This document shows, piece by piece, positions 1 through 8,499 of a stretch of 42,092 nt of DNA (positions are counted from its first letter, which is position 1; every line of letters starts with the position of its first letter). The DNA lies in assembly GCA_903835555.1 (NCBI GenBank), contig CAILNN010000377.1, positions 1 through 42,092 on the forward strand. Reading direction: 5' to 3'. The position numbers and the translations under genes are program-made. The DNA comes from an uncultured Verrucomicrobiota bacterium (GTDB lineage: Bacteria; Verrucomicrobiota; Verrucomicrobiia; Limisphaerales; UBA9464). The notes below the pieces were generated by a model. It had not been told where the DNA came from. It did not search any database and was given only the letters and a program-made list of their open reading frames with translations.

Positions 1-75
1 AAAGCCCAGGGTTGGCCCGTCTGCGGGCCTACCCTGGGTCCCGTTTTGTAAATTCATTCAACCCCAACGGGGTTG
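1..75. repeat. Palindromic intergenic repeat, family A (partial at window edge)
   Basis: The stretch holds two palindromes: a GC-rich one (CCCAGGGT ... ACCCTGGG) followed by TCAACCCC-AAC-GGGGTTG at 58-75. The same two-palindrome layout recurs as tandem 81-bp units at 22843-23030, so this is a dispersed family cut by the window edge. No coding frame in it looks real. Confidence 0.7.
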
Positions 76-324
76 CGCCGCGCGAATCGGCGGCATTCAT
101 CCTGCTCTAAATCTGAAATCGAATGACATCCTGCGCTAAGGATAGTAAAAAACGTTTTGATGAAAATGGGAATCGGCCTCTCGTTTTTTGTCGTCAGCTT
201 GCCGGCCGTGTGTTGGGGAGGATTTCGATTGCTCCAATCGATGCACATTCTGCGATCTGCGTGAATCAGTGGTTACCCAATGCCGGGCTTTGCGCACCCT
301 ATTCTCCCTGCGGGCTTGCTTCAA
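76..324. other. Intergenic stretch with no convincing gene
   Basis: About 250 bases lie between the family A repeat and the stop of the VanY-like gene. I see only a small CGATTG/CAATCG hairpin near 227 and short unsupported frames. A 34-codon frame at 160-264 (+) has a hydrophobic start, but nothing else supports it. Confidence 0.5.
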
Positions 325-849
325 TCAGGCCATCCAATGCCACGGTTCATAAATGAACCCACTGGAATGCCCCCGTGGGTAACTCATCCGAAAACCAAAT
401 TTCCCCGCGTGCTGAGTCAACCACGCAAATGCCTGAGTCGTCTCAAAGGCCTCGCTCAAAGCCGGACATCCCGGCGTCCCAATATCCACCGCGCGCCCCG
501 TGTGATGCTCGCTAAACCCCGGGGCGGCATTCACCTTCAAGATTTCCCCGAGCGAAATCCCTTTGGCCAACTTGCCCTCAATGATCGACCGTTGATGCTC
601 GACGCTTCGGAATCCGGAAATCAGCAACAACGTGACGCCATCACCGACGGATGCGTTCACCATGTCGTTCCATCGAGGCAGAATATACCGACTCAGTCGC
701 AACGTCCGACCATCGGACAAAACCCGAGCCGCTTCCAAATCCATTTCCTCGCGTTGCAAGACCAGTCCGCGAGCGACTCCGTAATCATCGGGGATACCCA
801 ATTCTCGCAGTATCGTGGCAATCCGCGCTGGGTAGGATTGAACAATCAT
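325..849 (-). CDS. VanY-like D-alanyl-D-alanine carboxypeptidase family protein (M15)
   Basis: This is a zinc peptidase of the M15/VanY type, a family that trims the terminal D-Ala of peptidoglycan stem peptides. The protein of 174 residues shows SGFRS with a following Gln, the zinc-binding segment SEHHTGRAVDIG (His and Asp ligands), and a C-terminal YEPWHW carrying the catalytic Glu and last His ligand. I chose the ATG at 849 because it overlaps the stop of the upstream exoprotein as ATGA, a usual sign of translational coupling; an in-frame start at 948 would add 33 residues with no family resemblance. Oddly, no signal peptide is visible from either start, although the expected substrate is outside the cytoplasm. 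The family call is firm and the exact substrate is not known. Confidence 0.85.
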   Translation of the reverse strand: MIVQSYPARIATILRELGIPDDYGVARGLVLQREEMDLEAARVLSDGRTLRLSRYILPRWNDMVNASVGDGVTLLLISGFRSVEHQRSIIEGKLAKGISLGEILKVNAAPGFSEHHTGRAVDIGTPGCPALSEAFETTQAFAWLTQHAGKFGFRMSYPRGHSSGFIYEPWHWMA

Positions 850-3800
850 TGCCAATGAACCCGTAGGAAGGTCGTGATCCCTTTGGATTGCAGATTCGTA
901 AATGTCGTTGTGTCGTCGGTCGCCGTGGCAATCCCATGACTGGTCCAATGAACGAGGTCTTCCGAGGACTGGACATCATACAGTCCTCCCGGCGCGGTCG
1001 GGAAAGTGACCTGTTGTCGGCCCGCCCCATTCCATCGGACGGCGTCGGGCGAAATCTGAAGTGAGGCCAATGCTTGGAGGCTGCGTTGCACGCCCACCGT
1101 CGGGAGGTAGGTGGCGTCGCCGTCAAGGGTGGCTTCCACGACGGCTTTGCCAATGCCGGTGAATACCAACTGGTTGCTGGAGATCATCGCCGGACCCGAT
1201 ATCACCCGGTAACTTGCAGGCACAATATCCCGTGAACCGCCGGTCGCGGTGAGTGGGATGGGTGCGCCATCGAAAAGCACCGGACTTGCGGGGGAAAAAT
1301 CGAGGTTGCGTGCCGCTTGAGAACCCAAATCCCACACCGAAAAGCCCTTATCGGATCCCACCGCGTAAAGATGGCGCCCATCCATGTCCAAGGCGAGAAT
1401 CTCGCCGGTCAAATTTCCGACAATGATCGGAAGACTTGGATTGCTGATATCAAAAATGGCGGCTCCCGCGCTACCCAGTGCAACCGCTGCCCGGTTACCC
1501 CGAACGGATAGTGCCAATGGTGTCCCGCGTAGCGGTTGAACGGCGGTGACCTGCGGCGCGACAGGATCGCTGACATCGATGATCATCAGGTCATTCGTGG
1601 CACTGGTCGCATAAAGGTGTGAGCCTGACACCTTAAGATTGACGAGCGGCGAGGTGTCCAACATTCCCAGTCGGACCGGGGTTCGAGGATTTCTGACATC
1701 GACAATCTCGAGGCCTCCATCGCGCCCGGCCAGGTAAGCGATACCTGAGAGCACTTGGATGGAGGTGACGGGAAATGGCGCTGGATAGGTACCCAAGAGC
1801 CGAGGACGACCCAAGGCGGAAATGGACAAAAGGATGTCCACGGCTCGGGACGAATGGGAAACATAGGCAACGCCATCGCCAGATGCCATGGATAACACCC
1901 CGGGATCGGGGAGTGTCAACGACCATGGCAACCATAATGACACACCGTCAAATGAGTAATCGTAAAATGTACCATCCGGCGTGGCGGTATTAAACGTGTC
2001 AAAGTCTGGGGAAATAACGGAGTTGGAAGGTAAGAATACGTGGGATGACCTCAGATCGAATGCGTTCGAGTCGAAAATATGGGCAAAGTAAACTTGAAAT
2101 GGGGAGGTCGGATTATCGATCCAAAAGACATAATTCCCGTTCACTTGGACGGTTTGCGGTCCACTCAAATGCGCAAGAGGGATGGAACTGATCAAGGTCG
2201 GTGAAACCAGCGGTACCTGGAAAAGGTGAATGGTGTATGCCGGACTGTTGGTGACGCCCTGCGGCGTGGTGATGATGGCCTGATAGGTGCCTGCAGCATT
2301 CGCGTCCGTACCACTGACCGTCAGGAGGAAATTCGTCCGGATTGGAAGACCATCCCGTTGCCAGACAACCGAAGAACCCGGTGGCCCCCAAGAGGCGGAA
2401 AGAGTCACGGAATTGGTGCTTCCAGCCGCGAGATTTAAACTGCCAGATGCTGAAAAGGAGTAATCCTGTGAATAAAGGGTGACGAGCCCATCAATCGTTG
2501 TAGCGCGAAATTGCGTGTCATAAGGAAACAACGTTCCCGCCGTCGTTGAGGTGGGCGTCGAGAAAGACTCGGTCGTGCCGTTGGTCCGCACAATGCCTTC
2601 ACCTAGAAGAGTCCACTGCGTCCCGTTGGTAGTCATTTCAATCAAGATGGGACGTTCTGAATCGCCTCCATATTGAACCGTGAATTGACGGTAATCCGTG
2701 GTTGAGCAGTGCAGGATGGGAGGAATCAATCTTGAACTGCCGGGGCGTAAATCCCGTTGCGGAATCGTGGAGAAGTTCGTGGCACCAGGTGGCTGCCAAA
2801 CCAATCGACACACGGAGACCGAATTTCCGGCTTCGTACTGAAGGACCACCCGGTAGGGATGTCCGCCTAGCAATGGGACATTGGTACTCAACAAAGCCGT
2901 AGGCATTGAATACTGCCTGATCCAATTGTCGAGAACCAGGCGGTCATCCAACCACAATCGGGACCCATTCTTGGTGATGGTTCCAATGCTGAAGACCCCA
3001 TTGGTTTCGGGTACAATCCAACCCGTCCAGATGGCCGAAAAGGTGTTGTTGGAGGCTCCCGGCGGTTCGGAGCTTCCCCAGTCCTGATGTGCCACCGGGT
3101 CGATTCGGGTCGAAAGCCGCTTCTGAAAGTAAGACTGCGGCAGCAGCAGCGAAGGCGGCGGGAATGTAACCGTTGGGGTGTAACGAAAAGTTTCAGCCGT
3201 TAGTCCGGTGTCATCATCCTTCAGGGTGACCGTGCAGTGCGTGCGCACCAAATGGAGGGTCGCTCCCGTTGCGGTAGTAAGTCCCACTTCAATCGTTCGG
3301 TCATCATTCGGTACTTGGTTTTGGGCCGTCAACGGAACGACAATGGCGGCTTCGCGTACACCCGGGTCGAAGCTCACCACTCCGTTGGTCGGGATAAAAT
3401 CGACTCCGGGAATGGCACTTCCTGCCGTGACCGTGTAGCCGACGCTGGCGGCAATATCGGCATTGCCTGTCCTCCGAACGGACACTCGGGCTTCTCCGGC
3501 TCCCTCGGAAATGGAGAGGCTTCCCCAGACGACCTCTACCTGAGGGCTTGCATTGTCCGACATAGTCGTCAACCGCTGCACTCCGCCGTTCACGGCAGCC
3601 AAAATCGTCCCCGATGACTCGACAGCAAAGGCGGTGACATTCGTGGAGAGCGTGCCGATTAAGGCACCGTTGTCGGCGTATTCGTTCAATAAATGTCCAT
3701 CCCCCACAAACGCCAGGATATCCCTGTTGCGTAGCGATTCCATTTGGATAACGGCTTCTAGAGGGCTCGCAGGATCAAACGAGGCATCGGTGGTGCCATC

Positions 3801-4676
3801 CGCATTGAGACGAACCCATCCGGGACCCGATGCCACTCCAGCCGAATAAAGGGTACCCGCAACCAAAATGCGCCCCTGTTGATCCTCAGCAATCGCCCGC
3901 GCCGCCACGTCAAAGTCGGAACCGGTTTGAAATTCCGGGATTCCATCCGACGAAAAACTGTGCAAATGATGGCGCTGTCCCAGCCAATCATTTTCAGCAA
4001 AAAGTCCGCCCATCAGGACACGTCCCTCCCAAGTGATTTGCACAACAGGATACTGAACAACATTCAACAGGTTATTCGCCACTATGAGTGGAAATGCGGT
4101 TCGGTTCGCGGCAAAGAGTGGCTCACGTGTACCATCTGGACGCAGTCGCATCAGCAAACGCGATTGTTCGCGGTAATCCACTTCGCCGACATCAAAAAAG
4201 CCCGCAACAAAGCTATTGGTATTGCCATCGATTTTGACATCGGTTGCGTAATAAAATGGATCAGTGTCGAAAGTGCCCTCCGAGGTGGCGAACGTGCCAT
4301 CATGGGAACCGTCGGCATTCAGTCGGTTGAGAAATGCAGAATAACCCTTCTTAGGAGAGAATGATCCCCGCAGCAGGATTTTACCGTCGGGTAATACCAC
4401 CGCAGTCGAGATTTTGTTGTAGGACCGGAGGAAGAGGGGGTCCGGCTGAAAGGTTGGGTCAATCGACAGATCGGGATTCAGTCTCACCAAATTGGTGGCC
4501 GGTTGGCCCCCGATCGTGAGGAATGTCCCGGCAACCAACACACGTCCGTCGGGGAGCGGGACTAGACTGGTCGGAGCCGCCAAACCCATGGCCAAACCGA
4601 AAATCCAGGAAAAAACGGCCAGTGATTTTGCGCCCAACCTTTTTGTGACCGAGAGGTGCGAATAGACATGGTTCAT
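846..4676 (-). CDS. Large modular exoprotein (delta-60, Calx-beta, PA14, Ig-like, LVIVD propeller)
   Basis: This 1276-residue protein is predicted to be exported: a basic N-terminus is followed by a hydrophobic stretch ending near AMGLAAP at about 35. The modules in order are delta-60 type beta-propeller repeats (about 38-370, with motifs such as DGRVLVAGTF), a Calx-beta domain (378-489, ending KDDD), a PA14 domain (490-642), an Ig-like domain (about 745-817, with VVWQRDG), LVIVD repeats (about 955-1117, with LEIVDVRNP and LMIIDVSDP), and a C-terminal module (about 1203-1276) with YDVQSSEDLVHW. These modules usually mediate adhesion or carbohydrate binding, and no catalytic motif is seen. The stop overlaps the start of the VanY-like gene. 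A TTGACC hexamer lies about 90 bp upstream of the start, but a matching -10 is not clear. A cell-surface or secreted role is inferred. Confidence 0.85.
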   Translation of the reverse strand: MNHVYSHLSVTKRLGAKSLAVFSWIFGLAMGLAAPTSLVPLPDGRVLVAGTFLTIGGQPATNLVRLNPDLSIDPTFQPDPLFLRSYNKISTAVVLPDGKILLRGSFSPKKGYSAFLNRLNADGSHDGTFATSEGTFDTDPFYYATDVKIDGNTNSFVAGFFDVGEVDYREQSRLLMRLRPDGTREPLFAANRTAFPLIVANNLLNVVQYPVVQITWEGRVLMGGLFAENDWLGQRHHLHSFSSDGIPEFQTGSDFDVAARAIAEDQQGRILVAGTLYSAGVASGPGWVRLNADGTTDASFDPASPLEAVIQMESLRNRDILAFVGDGHLLNEYADNGALIGTLSTNVTAFAVESSGTILAAVNGGVQRLTTMSDNASPQVEVVWGSLSISEGAGEARVSVRRTGNADIAASVGYTVTAGSAIPGVDFIPTNGVVSFDPGVREAAIVVPLTAQNQVPNDDRTIEVGLTTATGATLHLVRTHCTVTLKDDDTGLTAETFRYTPTVTFPPPSLLLPQSYFQKRLSTRIDPVAHQDWGSSEPPGASNNTFSAIWTGWIVPETNGVFSIGTITKNGSRLWLDDRLVLDNWIRQYSMPTALLSTNVPLLGGHPYRVVLQYEAGNSVSVCRLVWQPPGATNFSTIPQRDLRPGSSRLIPPILHCSTTDYRQFTVQYGGDSERPILIEMTTNGTQWTLLGEGIVRTNGTTESFSTPTSTTAGTLFPYDTQFRATTIDGLVTLYSQDYSFSASGSLNLAAGSTNSVTLSASWGPPGSSVVWQRDGLPIRTNFLLTVSGTDANAAGTYQAIITTPQGVTNSPAYTIHLFQVPLVSPTLISSIPLAHLSGPQTVQVNGNYVFWIDNPTSPFQVYFAHIFDSNAFDLRSSHVFLPSNSVISPDFDTFNTATPDGTFYDYSFDGVSLWLPWSLTLPDPGVLSMASGDGVAYVSHSSRAVDILLSISALGRPRLLGTYPAPFPVTSIQVLSGIAYLAGRDGGLEIVDVRNPRTPVRLGMLDTSPLVNLKVSGSHLYATSATNDLMIIDVSDPVAPQVTAVQPLRGTPLALSVRGNRAAVALGSAGAAIFDISNPSLPIIVGNLTGEILALDMDGRHLYAVGSDKGFSVWDLGSQAARNLDFSPASPVLFDGAPIPLTATGGSRDIVPASYRVISGPAMISSNQLVFTGIGKAVVEATLDGDATYLPTVGVQRSLQALASLQISPDAVRWNGAGRQQVTFPTAPGGLYDVQSSEDLVHWTSHGIATATDDTTTFTNLQSKGITTFLRVHWQ

Positions 4677-4825
4677 TTGAGGAAGGCGGTAAAATGAGGG
4701 CTTAGACTTAGCAACTAATTACCGAAGGTATCATTTGGGGTCAAGGGACATTCCGGCAACAACTCCCCCTGAGCTTCGCATACTTTTTGCTGAACCCACA
4801 GGGTCCGGCGGATTCCATTCCAATC

Positions 4826-4857
4826 AAAAAAAGCGGCGAGCCGATGGGCTCGCCGCT
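4826..4857 (-). terminator. Rho-independent terminator of pnp
   Basis: Read on the minus strand, an 11-bp perfect GC-rich stem (AGCGGCGAGCC with GGCTCGCCGCT, 4-nt loop) is followed directly by seven T residues. It lies 26 bases past the pnp stop and separates pnp from the exoprotein gene. Confidence 0.9.
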
Positions 4858-4882
4858 GTTTAATGACTATTAAATCTCTACC

Positions 4883-7735
4883 TCAAACGTTTGGTTCTTC
4901 GGCGTGATCTCCCGAATGACCGTGCTCCTCTGCGTGTTCGCTAGATTCCGCATGCTCAGCCTTTTCGCCAGAATGCTCGTGATCCTCTCCGTGCGATTCG
5001 CCGGAGCCTTCGGCATGGCTCTCGCCAGTGGCCTCGGTCGGACCTTCAGCTGGCTCTTGTTCGCGCTCTTCCATCGCAGCCCGACGACTGAGACGCACGC
5101 GCCCCTTTTCGTCTACGCCGAGACACTTAACCGTGATCTCGTCGCCGACTTGGACGATGTCTTCTACCCGTTTGACTCGGAAGTTGGCCAGTTCACTGAC
5201 ATGCACCAAACCTTCGGCTCCCGGATGAAATTCGACAAAGGCACCGAACTCCTTGATGGATACGACCTTGGCCCGATAAATCTTGCCAGGCTCAGCCACC
5301 GAGGCCGCCTTGGCCTTGTCTTCCGGGCTGCCTTCTCGGCGCGACGATCCACGGTCTTGACGCGGCGGACGTTCACCACGAGGTGCACGTGCGGGACGTG
5401 TCTCGCCATTGCCTTCCGTTCGAGGAGCATCAGCGGGCGAACGCTCTTGACGATCTCCCCGAGGTGCGCGTTCTTCACGGGCCGGGCGGTCTTCCCTTGC
5501 CGGACGTTCTTCGCGGGCGGGACGCTCATCCCGGGTTGGCCGGTCTTCGCGGGGTGCCCGCTCTTCCCGCGCCCGACCTTCTGGGGCGGCAGAGGTGGCG
5601 GCACCATCACTGGAGGCGATCCATTCGCCGCGTTCCTCCATCGCCGCCTTGCGGCTCAGTTTAACGCGCCCTTTGTCATCGACACCAACGCATTTGACCC
5701 AGATTTCGTCACCCAACTTGATGACATCTTCTGGTTTGTTGACGCGCTTATTGGAGAGCTCGGACACGTGGACCAAACCATCCTGACCAGGAAACACTTC
5801 CACGAACGCACCGAAATCCTTGATGGTGACGACGCGCCCACGGTAAATCTTCCCGATTTCAATTTCGGCGCTCATCCCTTCGATTTCGCGCCGGGCGATC
5901 TCCATGCCGTCTGGGGAAACCGAGAAAATCTTGACCGTTCCGTCGTCCTCGATATCGATCTCGCAACCCGATTCTTCGACCAAACGCTTGATGTTCTTGC
6001 CGCCAGGTCCGATGAGCAGGCCAATCTTCTCCGGGTTGATTTTCAGGACCGTGATGCGCGGGGCATAACGGGATAGCTCCAACCGATGAGTCGGCAATAC
6101 CTGGTTCAGGTGAGCCAGAATATCGAGCCGGGCTATTCGAGCATTTTCAACCGCTTCCGTCATTATGGATAGCGGCACGCCTCGAAGTTTCAGATCCAGT
6201 TGGAACCCGGTGATCCCCTTTTCCGTTCCGGCGATCTTGCAATCCATGTCGCAGAACGCGTCCTCCCATCCGATGATGTCCGTCAAGAGTTGGTATCGGG
6301 TGATCTTGTCCTGGTCATCATGGTCGGTACAGAGACCGATGCTAATCCCGGCCACGTGCCGCTTCAGCGGTACACCGGCGTCCATTAAAGCCAGAGAAGC
6401 GCCGCAGATGGATGCCATCGAAGTGGATCCATTGGACTCCATGATTTCTGACGTGATCCGCAACGCGTATGGGTAATCTTCGGTTGGAATCACTGGGCGA
6501 ACGCTACGTTCGGCTAGGGCACCGTGGCCAATCTCCCGTCGCCCGGGAGCGCTGATCCGCCCGGTTTCTCCCACTGAAAAATTCGGGAAGTTGTAGTGGA
6601 GAATGAAGTTCTTTTTGGTTTCCCCGCCCGTGTATCCATCGAATTCCTGGATATCATCGCTGGTTCCCAAGGTGGCGATGCAGACCGCCTGCGTCTCACC
6701 GCGTTGGAACATGGCTGAGCCGTGGGTTCGAGGAAGAAATCCGGTCGTGCTGTTGAGCGGACGCAAGCTGTTGAAAGCACGTCCATCCAGTCGCTTTCCA
6801 TGATCAAGCACGAGCGACCGAACAGCTTCTTTTTGAATGTAGTACTGCGCATCCTTGAGAACGGCTTCCGTGACCTTTTCTGCACCAAATTGGGCCACCA
6901 GCTTTTCGCCCACTTCGGCAAAAAGGGCGTTGCATGCGGCTTCCCGCACCAGCTTGGCCGGCGTCAGGAGTGCCGGAATGATTCGGTCTCCCGCGAGATT
7001 CCGGGCGGCGTGCAGGATTTCTTCCGGCACCACATTGACCTTGATCGCTCGTTTGGGGCGTCCAATCCGCCGGGCCAACTCCAACTGCGCCGCAATAATC
7101 GGTTGAACGGCTTCCTGTCCAGCCTTGAGTGCTTCGATGAAGACCGCTTCAGGCAACTCCTCAGCCGCACCTTCAAACATGACGACGTCGGTTGCGTTGC
7201 CGACGTAGACCAAGTCCAGGTCAGACTCGGCTTGCTGCTCGTGGGTTGGATTGATGACAAATCCGCCGTTCACACGGCCAACCCGTACAGCTCCGATGGG
7301 ACCATCCCACGGTATATCCGAAACCATCAAAGCGGCGGATGCTCCAATGATGGAAAGGATATCCGGGTCGTTCTGTCCGTCTGTCGACAGCAGAATGGTT
7401 TGAATCTGGACTTCATTGAACCAACCTTTGGGGAATAGCGGGCGGATCGGACGGTCCGTCAGTCGGCAGGTCAGGATCTCTTTTTCGCTTGGACGCCCTT
7501 CACGCTTGAAATAGCCACCCGGGAATCGTCCGGCTGCTGCTGCTTTTTCTTTGTAATCAACCGTGAGAGGGAAAAAATCCTGTCCCGGCTTGGCTTTTGA
7601 GGCGGCGACGGCCGCAGTGATGATAATCGTTTCGCCCATTTGGACGGTAACGGCTCCGTCAGCCTGACGGGCATAGCGTCCGGACTCGATCACGATGTCC
7701 TGGCCGCCAACGGCAATTGTAACTTGTTCTGGCAT
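4883..7735 (-). CDS. pnp: Polyribonucleotide nucleotidyltransferase with a duplicated S1 domain
   Basis: PNPase degrades RNA 3'-to-5' using phosphate and is a core component of bacterial RNA turnover. The usual order is present: RNase PH domain 1, helical linker, RNase PH domain 2 ([10 protein letters not shown], then [17 protein letters not shown] with the catalytic Asp residues), a KH domain (GPGGKNIK near 575) and an S1 domain (about 622-698). Normal PNPases of about 700 residues end there. This 950-residue one continues with an Arg/Glu-rich linker of about 115 residues made of degenerate [15 protein letters not shown] repeats, a second S1 domain (about 813-890) clearly similar to the first (KIYR..VV.IK.FGAFVE, then GRV.LSR.AAMEER), and a His/Glu-rich acidic tail. 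I chose the ATG at 7735 because the conserved N-terminus begins there; a TTG at 7774 would add 13 unconserved residues. It follows rpsO in the classic rpsO-pnp order. Confidence 0.97.
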   Translation of the reverse strand: MPEQVTIAVGGQDIVIESGRYARQADGAVTVQMGETIIITAAVAASKAKPGQDFFPLTVDYKEKAAAAGRFPGGYFKREGRPSEKEILTCRLTDRPIRPLFPKGWFNEVQIQTILLSTDGQNDPDILSIIGASAALMVSDIPWDGPIGAVRVGRVNGGFVINPTHEQQAESDLDLVYVGNATDVVMFEGAAEELPEAVFIEALKAGQEAVQPIIAAQLELARRIGRPKRAIKVNVVPEEILHAARNLAGDRIIPALLTPAKLVREAACNALFAEVGEKLVAQFGAEKVTEAVLKDAQYYIQKEAVRSLVLDHGKRLDGRAFNSLRPLNSTTGFLPRTHGSAMFQRGETQAVCIATLGTSDDIQEFDGYTGGETKKNFILHYNFPNFSVGETGRISAPGRREIGHGALAERSVRPVIPTEDYPYALRITSEIMESNGSTSMASICGASLALMDAGVPLKRHVAGISIGLCTDHDDQDKITRYQLLTDIIGWEDAFCDMDCKIAGTEKGITGFQLDLKLRGVPLSIMTEAVENARIARLDILAHLNQVLPTHRLELSRYAPRITVLKINPEKIGLLIGPGGKNIKRLVEESGCEIDIEDDGTVKIFSVSPDGMEIARREIEGMSAEIEIGKIYRGRVVTIKDFGAFVEVFPGQDGLVHVSELSNKRVNKPEDVIKLGDEIWVKCVGVDDKGRVKLSRKAAMEERGEWIASSDGAATSAAPEGRAREERAPREDRPTRDERPAREERPAREDRPAREERAPRGDRQERSPADAPRTEGNGETRPARAPRGERPPRQDRGSSRREGSPEDKAKAASVAEPGKIYRAKVVSIKEFGAFVEFHPGAEGLVHVSELANFRVKRVEDIVQVGDEITVKCLGVDEKGRVRLSRRAAMEEREQEPAEGPTEATGESHAEGSGESHGEDHEHSGEKAEHAESSEHAEEHGHSGDHAEEPNV

Positions 7736-7886
7736 TTGCAGTGATGCCCCCTGGCCCCGAGGAACTTCGTTCAAACACTCCCCAAATCCCTATCATCGGG
7801 GCGGGAGGGGCTGATCGAAATTACCCGCGGCCAGGCGGGCGTTCTAATTTTGACGCAACTTTTGAGACCCGAATCGAAAGCCGGGA

Positions 7887-7993
7887 GGGAACTGTATGCG
7901 TTCGTTTGAACAGTTCCCCATCACCTTTCCAGAGGAAAGATCGGGTCCTACCCGGCTAAAAGCCTAAATACTGAAGCCGGGCAGAAGCCCGGC
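7887..7993 (-). promoter_or_regulatory. Structured rpsO-pnp intergenic leader with alternative pairings
   Basis: Four hairpins lie in series: GCCGGGC/GCCCGGC (7976-7993, 4-nt loop), CGGGT/ACCCG (7942-7954), CTTTCC/GGAAAG (7925-7939) and GGGAACTG/CAGTTCCC (7887-7918, 16-nt loop). The arm at 7975-7981 can instead pair with 7951-7957, which excludes both of the first two hairpins. A role as attenuator, RNA-processing site or pnp autoregulatory leader is inferred from this geometry. No T-run follows the first hairpin, so a plain terminator is less likely. Confidence 0.45.
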
Positions 7994-8002
7994 CTCGAAA
8001 AC

Positions 8003-8260
8003 CTACTTGCGCAATTTTAACCTCGAAACAACGGCTTTGTACCGTGGTTCCGCCTTTCCTTGGAGGTAATCCAGCAGGCGGCGGCGCTTGCTGACCATCA
8101 TGACCAACCCTCGCTGGGAGGCGTGGTCCTTCCGGTTCTTTTTCAAGTGCTCCGTCAGATGGTTAATCCGACTTGTCAACAATGCGATTTGAACATCGGC
8201 AGAGCCGGTGTCAGATTCGTGAGTGCGGTATTCCGCGATGGTTTTCGACTTTTCTTGCAT
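8003..8260 (-). CDS. rpsO: 30S ribosomal protein S15
   Basis: S15 binds the central domain of 16S rRNA early in small-subunit assembly. The 85-residue product is close to the normal S15 length and carries the family signature region ([18 protein letters not shown], then [15 protein letters not shown] and KRRRLLDYL). The start at 8260 fits the family N-terminus; no Shine-Dalgarno sequence precedes it. A sigma70-like promoter lies just upstream and pnp follows 267 bases downstream, as in many bacteria. In E. coli S15 represses its own translation, but I cannot identify a matching pseudoknot in the short leader here. Confidence 0.97.
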   Translation of the reverse strand: MQEKSKTIAEYRTHESDTGSADVQIALLTSRINHLTEHLKKNRKDHASQRGLVMMVSKRRRLLDYLQGKAEPRYKAVVSRLKLRK

Positions 8261-8280
8261 AGGGACCGGTGTCGGGAAGC

Positions 8281-8309
8281 AATATACTGCCCGGTAGTTT
8301 TTCCGTTAA
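8281..8309 (-). promoter_or_regulatory. Predicted sigma70-type promoter for rpsO-pnp
   Basis: On the minus strand TTAACG (8309-8304) and TATATT (8286-8281) are separated by exactly 17 bp. The -10 box ends 20 bases before the rpsO start codon, giving a short leader. The -35 match is 4 of 6 and the -10 match 5 of 6. Confidence 0.45.
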
Positions 8310-8499
8310 TCCAGAGCTGCACTGTAGGTGATTACTGGGAAAGTGTCTAGATAGATTTTGGGGGCGTTTTTGTTGTCGCGTGGTCGCATCTCTTCCGGGC
8401 TTGGCCGAAGACGATTAACAGATGATATCCTTTTCGCTTGGTCACTTCGCCGGGACAACGCATACTCACCTTTAGCCGAGTGGTTTCAGGTTAAAAAAC

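Noticed and set aside
160..264. 34-codon plus-strand frame with hydrophobic, signal-like beginning
   Set aside because: It has no Shine-Dalgarno sequence, family resemblance or neighbour context, and the length is compatible with chance.
4904..6076. 390-codon plus-strand open frame
   Set aside because: It is antisense to pnp, low in complexity where it mirrors the Arg/Glu linker, and has no recognisable domain.
6722..7438. 238-codon plus-strand open frame
   Set aside because: It is antisense to the RNase PH domains of pnp and matches no family.
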